Below are positions 30,539 through 34,112 of a DNA stretch of 34,112 nt, piece after piece. Each line of letters starts with the position of its first letter. Within the stretch, counting starts at the first letter, position 1. Where the stretch lies: contig JAAMXP010000195.1 in the NCBI GenBank assembly GCA_019693395.1, positions 318-34,429 of the forward strand, written 5' to 3'. The notes beneath the pieces are model-generated. The model did no database searches, was not told the DNA's origin, and saw only the letters and a program-made list of their open reading frames with translations. This DNA is from Ettlia oleoabundans (taxonomy: Eukaryota > Chlorophyta > Chlorophyceae > Chlamydomonadales). Made by a program: the position numbers and the translations under genes.

Positions 30539-33500
30539 ATGCAGTGGCCAGTTCAGCTGCCATGCGGGCCTCTGCCCACGGTGTTTGGCGTCCGCAGCAC
30601 GGGATACAAGGAGGATCCCTTGGCATGCGGAGCGGACCAGCCGCTGCGTTGCGAGGCAGAGTTTTCGAAGCGCAAGAGCAGCCCAACCCTCAGCCCGCAG
30701 TTCAGCTTAAAGTTGGACGGGTTGACGGCGGAAGAGCCGTCCCAGCCCCCGAGCCTGCACCGCACCAAGAAACGGTGAGAAATTATGAAAGGAGGTGCAG
30801 ACGGGGCTGTTGCCAGGGCTTGTAGACCAGTGGGTGGCTCCCGCGGCTAGCGCGGCTGCCTCATGGCAACTTTGACATTGGCACCTTCTTGTGCTGCTTC
30901 CATTCTTTATGCCAGTGGGCTCCTTCCTGCTGCTAGTTCCCACTATAGTTCTAACACCGATAGTCTGCGTGACCTTCGCATCTAAATGCAGCTGGGGCTT
31001 GCTCAGCTGCGCTAGCCCGTGGTCGCTGCCTTAGAGATCACGGCAGTTCCAATTCGAATCGCACCGCTCACTCGCTACCCGCATTTGGTGCCCACCCTCC
31101 TTGATGCCATGCGCAGATGCTGCTCTGCCAACAACCTGCAATGCTTTGAGTCTCTCCAGCCACTCAGCAGGGAGCTTCCGCCTGAGCTGCCGGCTGGGCC
31201 TAGGCCTCCACACGGGCCGCTGCCTCAGGCCGCGACCATGCCTACGAGCCCCCCGCGCCGCCACCACTACCATACGCGCAGCACAAGCAACTGGGCCTGC
31301 AGGGCGCAAGCCAGCAGTAAGGACCCTGCTCCTAGCCAGGATGTGCACCCTGCAAATAGTGCAAGTGTGCTTCATGAGTTTGGCAACGCCAACTCAGCCC
31401 TCTGTGCAGCCCCCGGCCCTATCGTCCACCTGCCTCGTCAGCACAGCCACAGCTCTGTCACTGCCGCCTACAAGCACCAGCGCCAGCAGCAGAAGCAGCA
31501 GAGCCCCCTGCCTCCACTCCACCCCAACTGGCACCCGCCGTCCAGCGGTGGCTATGGCGGCCATGCCCCAGCTGCCATGCGCCCCCAAGTGGCTTCTCAG
31601 GTGCAGTACGGCCAGGTGCAGTACGCTTTCCAGCACAGCATCCTGGTCGGGATGCCGCCCCCGCCGCAGCGCGCGCCGGGGCCACCTGCGCAGCAGTGGC
31701 GCCGTTACCAGACCGCAGTACCGCCACCAGGCTTTGCCCGCGCGGTACAAGGGCCTCCAACAGTACCAGTACTGCCTGCCCAGCCAGTACCCCAGCAGCT
31801 GGGCGTGAACCATCAGCTGCAACAGCAGATGCTGCAACACCATCACCAGCTGCTCCAGGCACAGCAGGACAACCAGGTGCATCCTCTGATGCAGCAGCCT
31901 CACGGCTGGCAGCCCGCTGCCGGGCCCGCAATGGTCCCTGTCCCCGCAGCGGCGCCTGCACCTGTGCCTGCCTGTGCACAAACGGGTCCTATGTTTGACA
32001 GGCAGGGGGCAGGGATCTACAGCCACGGGCCAGGTGAACTTCTTCATAAGCACCACTTTGCTGCGCAGTGCATGGCGTGATCGCTGATCGTAGCATGTTT
32101 TGCATTGCACATAAGGAAACGTTTCCCCTGCACTATCCGGTGGTGTCCCAGCGCAGCGCGCATTCCACATAAGCATTTCAAGCTGTGTGCAGCATCGCAG
32201 CTTTGGGGGTTTCGGCAAGGCCGTTGCCAGGCTTGCCTGCTGGCAATCATGCACCCTAGCGCCTCGCTTTCCTCCTCCGCCCGCAGGGGACAGCCTGGAG
32301 TGTAACGAGAGCCTGGGAGAGCTGATGAACGGCTTTTATTCCGCCAGTTCTGGCCAGCCTCTGCCAGACATCTCTCCCGGCAACCACCTGGCGGTGGGCT
32401 CAGGTGCGCGCTGCTCATGACGGTCGCTTGGGCAGCCTATTCATCTCCCTTGCCTTGCCGCAGCAACGCCGGCACCATGCTGCTGCTGCCTGCTTGCACA
32501 AGCTGTCCTCCACCTTATTGCTGGATTTCAGGGGTTTGAAGTATTGTCTTGCTGACGTGCTTGTTTGCCTTGCACTTGTACCGCCATCATGTACTGCAGA
32601 GCACAGCTCAGCGGACCCATTTGCTCTGGAGGAGTTTGGGCTGGGGTCTCAGGCCTGCCACATGACAGTAGGTGGGCTTCAAGTTGCAATAGAATCGGCT
32701 GTAGCTATCGGACATGTATGCCGTTGTGTTTGGGGTCACAACCAATGTAATCCTACAACTGCAGCAAGCAATCTGTCTTGTTCTGCAAGCACATCTTGAT
32801 GCTTTGTGGGCCTGCAGGCACTGAGGTGCCCGGCGGAGCTTCAGGTGAAGGCGGGGATGCTGAGGCAGGCTACACCACACCTGCTGCGGCACGACAACCC
32901 CCCACCTTTGCGCCTCTTTCCCCGGGTGAAGAGTATGAGCCATCGTTGAGCAAGGAGCAAATGATGGCCGCGCTTCGGGAGGCCAACACTGTCCTCAGTT
33001 CCATCACGATGCCAGGTCAGCACCCACCCCAGGAGTTGCCCTCGTCAGCACCCACCTCATGGCTGCCATAGCACTGATGGAAAAGCGGCATGGCCCCTGC
33101 ATTTGACCCTTGCTGCAACAGTACCAGCGTGACGAGTCGCTGCTGGGCCAGCCTGTCTATGATTGCATGTGTTTGCAGGGTCTCACAATACAACACTGCC
33201 CCGGAGAACCTTGTCCATTCACTCACTGCCAGTTGAAGCGTTGCAACTGTCCTGCTGCACTGCAGAAGGCCAGAAGTATGTGCCTGTCCACGAGAGCTGC
33301 GCCATGCTCGACCTGGCCTGCTGTAAGTGCCACACATGCACAATGGGCAGAAATATAAACAGCCCACCCTTCTTCGCTTGCCTGATTGCCTACCTGGCTG
33401 CTAACTGTCTTTCACCGCCTGCAGGCCTTGCGCTGCCGTGCCGTGCCGTGCCGTTCCATGCTCATGTCGACTCTTCTTGCCTTGTGTGCCATTGTGTGCA

Positions 33501-33926
33501 GCCTTCAAGATTTCTGCCATAGCTGTCGCTCTGGGCGCCTCCTACTTCCAACGCCTGCTTGCCCCTGATGTCAAGATCCAGGCAAATGCTGCTCAATGAC
33601 ACTGCTTCTGATTGCTTCATGTGTGTAATGTTGTCCTATATGCACCCTGCAACAGTTGGTGAGCCGGCATTGTCCTTACGGCACAACTTTATCATGACAC
33701 CGCCAGATTTTTATGTGGTTAATTGCTCTGGAAGCAGATTGTTGGCTTTAGCGCTTTACAGACGGGAACAGTGAAGCAGTCAAGCTACCTATGCTGTGTA
33801 CGATCTGCTGGTGCTACAGTCGAATGCCTTAATGCCTTCCTTCCTTCTAAACTGCAGAAGGTTGCGGCAGCAACTGGCTTCCTCCTGAACTGCCCCACTC
33901 CGCCCGCCGTACCTGGAGGTCCGCTG
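30539..33926 (+). CDS. Pro/Gln-rich protein with cyclin-box-like C-terminal region, 3' end open
   Basis: Eight exons join in phase: 30539-30774, 31117-32033, 32287-32403, 32600-32671, 32818-33015, 33179-33322, 33502-33581 and 33858-33926. The last ends at a GTAAGC donor, so the gene probably continues beyond the window. Residues 80-385 are Pro/Gln/His-rich and look disordered (for example HQLQQQMLQHHHQLLQAQQD). After an acidic linker (SPGEEYEPSLSKEQMMAALR), residues about 545-611 read ESCAMLDLACSFKISAIAVA, LGASYFQRLL and KVAAATGFLLN, which resembles the helices of a cyclin box (cf. 'ALAASYFDRxL' and 'LQLVAATCLLLACK'). A cyclin-like regulatory subunit or a transcription-associated protein is plausible. 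The cyclin resemblance is partial and unverified. The start ATG is the first in-frame one I trust, but further 5' exons are possible. Confidence 0.6.
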
Positions 33927-34112
33927 GTAAGCTGCCAGCCCCCTTTCCTGCCCTAGTTACCAGCAAATTTGCAAATAGGGGCAGTAATCGCCAAAAGCAA
34001 TGGCGGTATATGCCATTAGAGCAACAGCCGCTGCTGACTGCAGGGTGAGCAGCGGTGATCCCACTGCTCCTCTGCTGTGGCAGCTGTGCCCGCTCGTCTC
34101 CCCCTACCGTGC
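33927..34112. other. Probable intron at window end
   Basis: Sequence after the donor at 33927 (GTAAGC) up to the window edge shows no certain exon. A CTGCAG at about 34039-34044 followed by GGTGAGC is ambiguous. Confidence 0.35.

Noticed and set aside
31394..32254. 286-codon open frame on minus
   Set aside because: Complement of the Pro/Gln-rich exon; Arg/His/Leu composition is the usual antisense by-product of CAG/CCN codons.
1..34112. tRNA, rRNA, CRISPR arrays, bacterial operons or prophage
   Set aside because: None were seen: no cloverleaf with TTCRA arm, no regularly spaced repeats, and all solid genes are intron-split and plant-like.

Overview
The window looks like nuclear DNA of a trebouxiophyte green alga (Chlorella and relatives). 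The evidence is GC-rich coding sequence, many short GT-AG introns (mostly 50-350 nt), CTG/CAG-rich tracts coding for Gln/Ala/Leu, TGTAA polyadenylation signals, a HUP-type hexose/H+ symporter, a chloroplast-targeted plant-type haem oxygenase, plant-type F-box proteins and fragments of a LINE. I saw no bacterial, viral or organellar signature. Nearly all genes are split, so I built the models by hand from splice sites, reading phase and family resemblance.

0-14.9 kb is a normal gene-dense stretch. It holds the 3' half of a hexose transporter (+); a large Gln/Ala-rich helical protein (-) convergent with it; a chloroplast DnaJ-type zinc-finger protein (-); a complete seven-exon haem oxygenase (-); a nine-exon F-box/LRR-like protein (-); and a MYND zinc-finger gene (+) that seems frame-disrupted. 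14.9-18.1 kb holds a complete eight-exon F-box protein of the Arabidopsis At4g00755 type (+), including a probable GC-AG intron.

18.1-28.5 kb is different: sparse, frame-broken and without recognised domains. It contains at least four open, and two decayed, members of a locally dispersed family. They share a proline-rich linker and a C-terminal motif of the form HPxxxQA(L/I)AW(L/M). This is the best candidate here for something undescribed. 28.7-30.0 kb is a LINE scar: two copies of a non-LTR retrotransposon 3' end lie tail to tail and form a fold-back of about 385-bp arms around a 187-bp loop, with shorter tails nearby and in the first gene's intron. 30.2-34.1 kb has a small possible coiled-coil gene (-) diverging from a Pro/Gln-rich protein (+) whose C-terminal part resembles a cyclin box and runs to, and probably past, the window end.

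Functional links are loose. The haem oxygenase and the DnaJ-type protein are both predicted chloroplast proteins lying in tandem. Two different F-box genes lie on opposite strands around the MYND gene. No metabolic cluster is evident.
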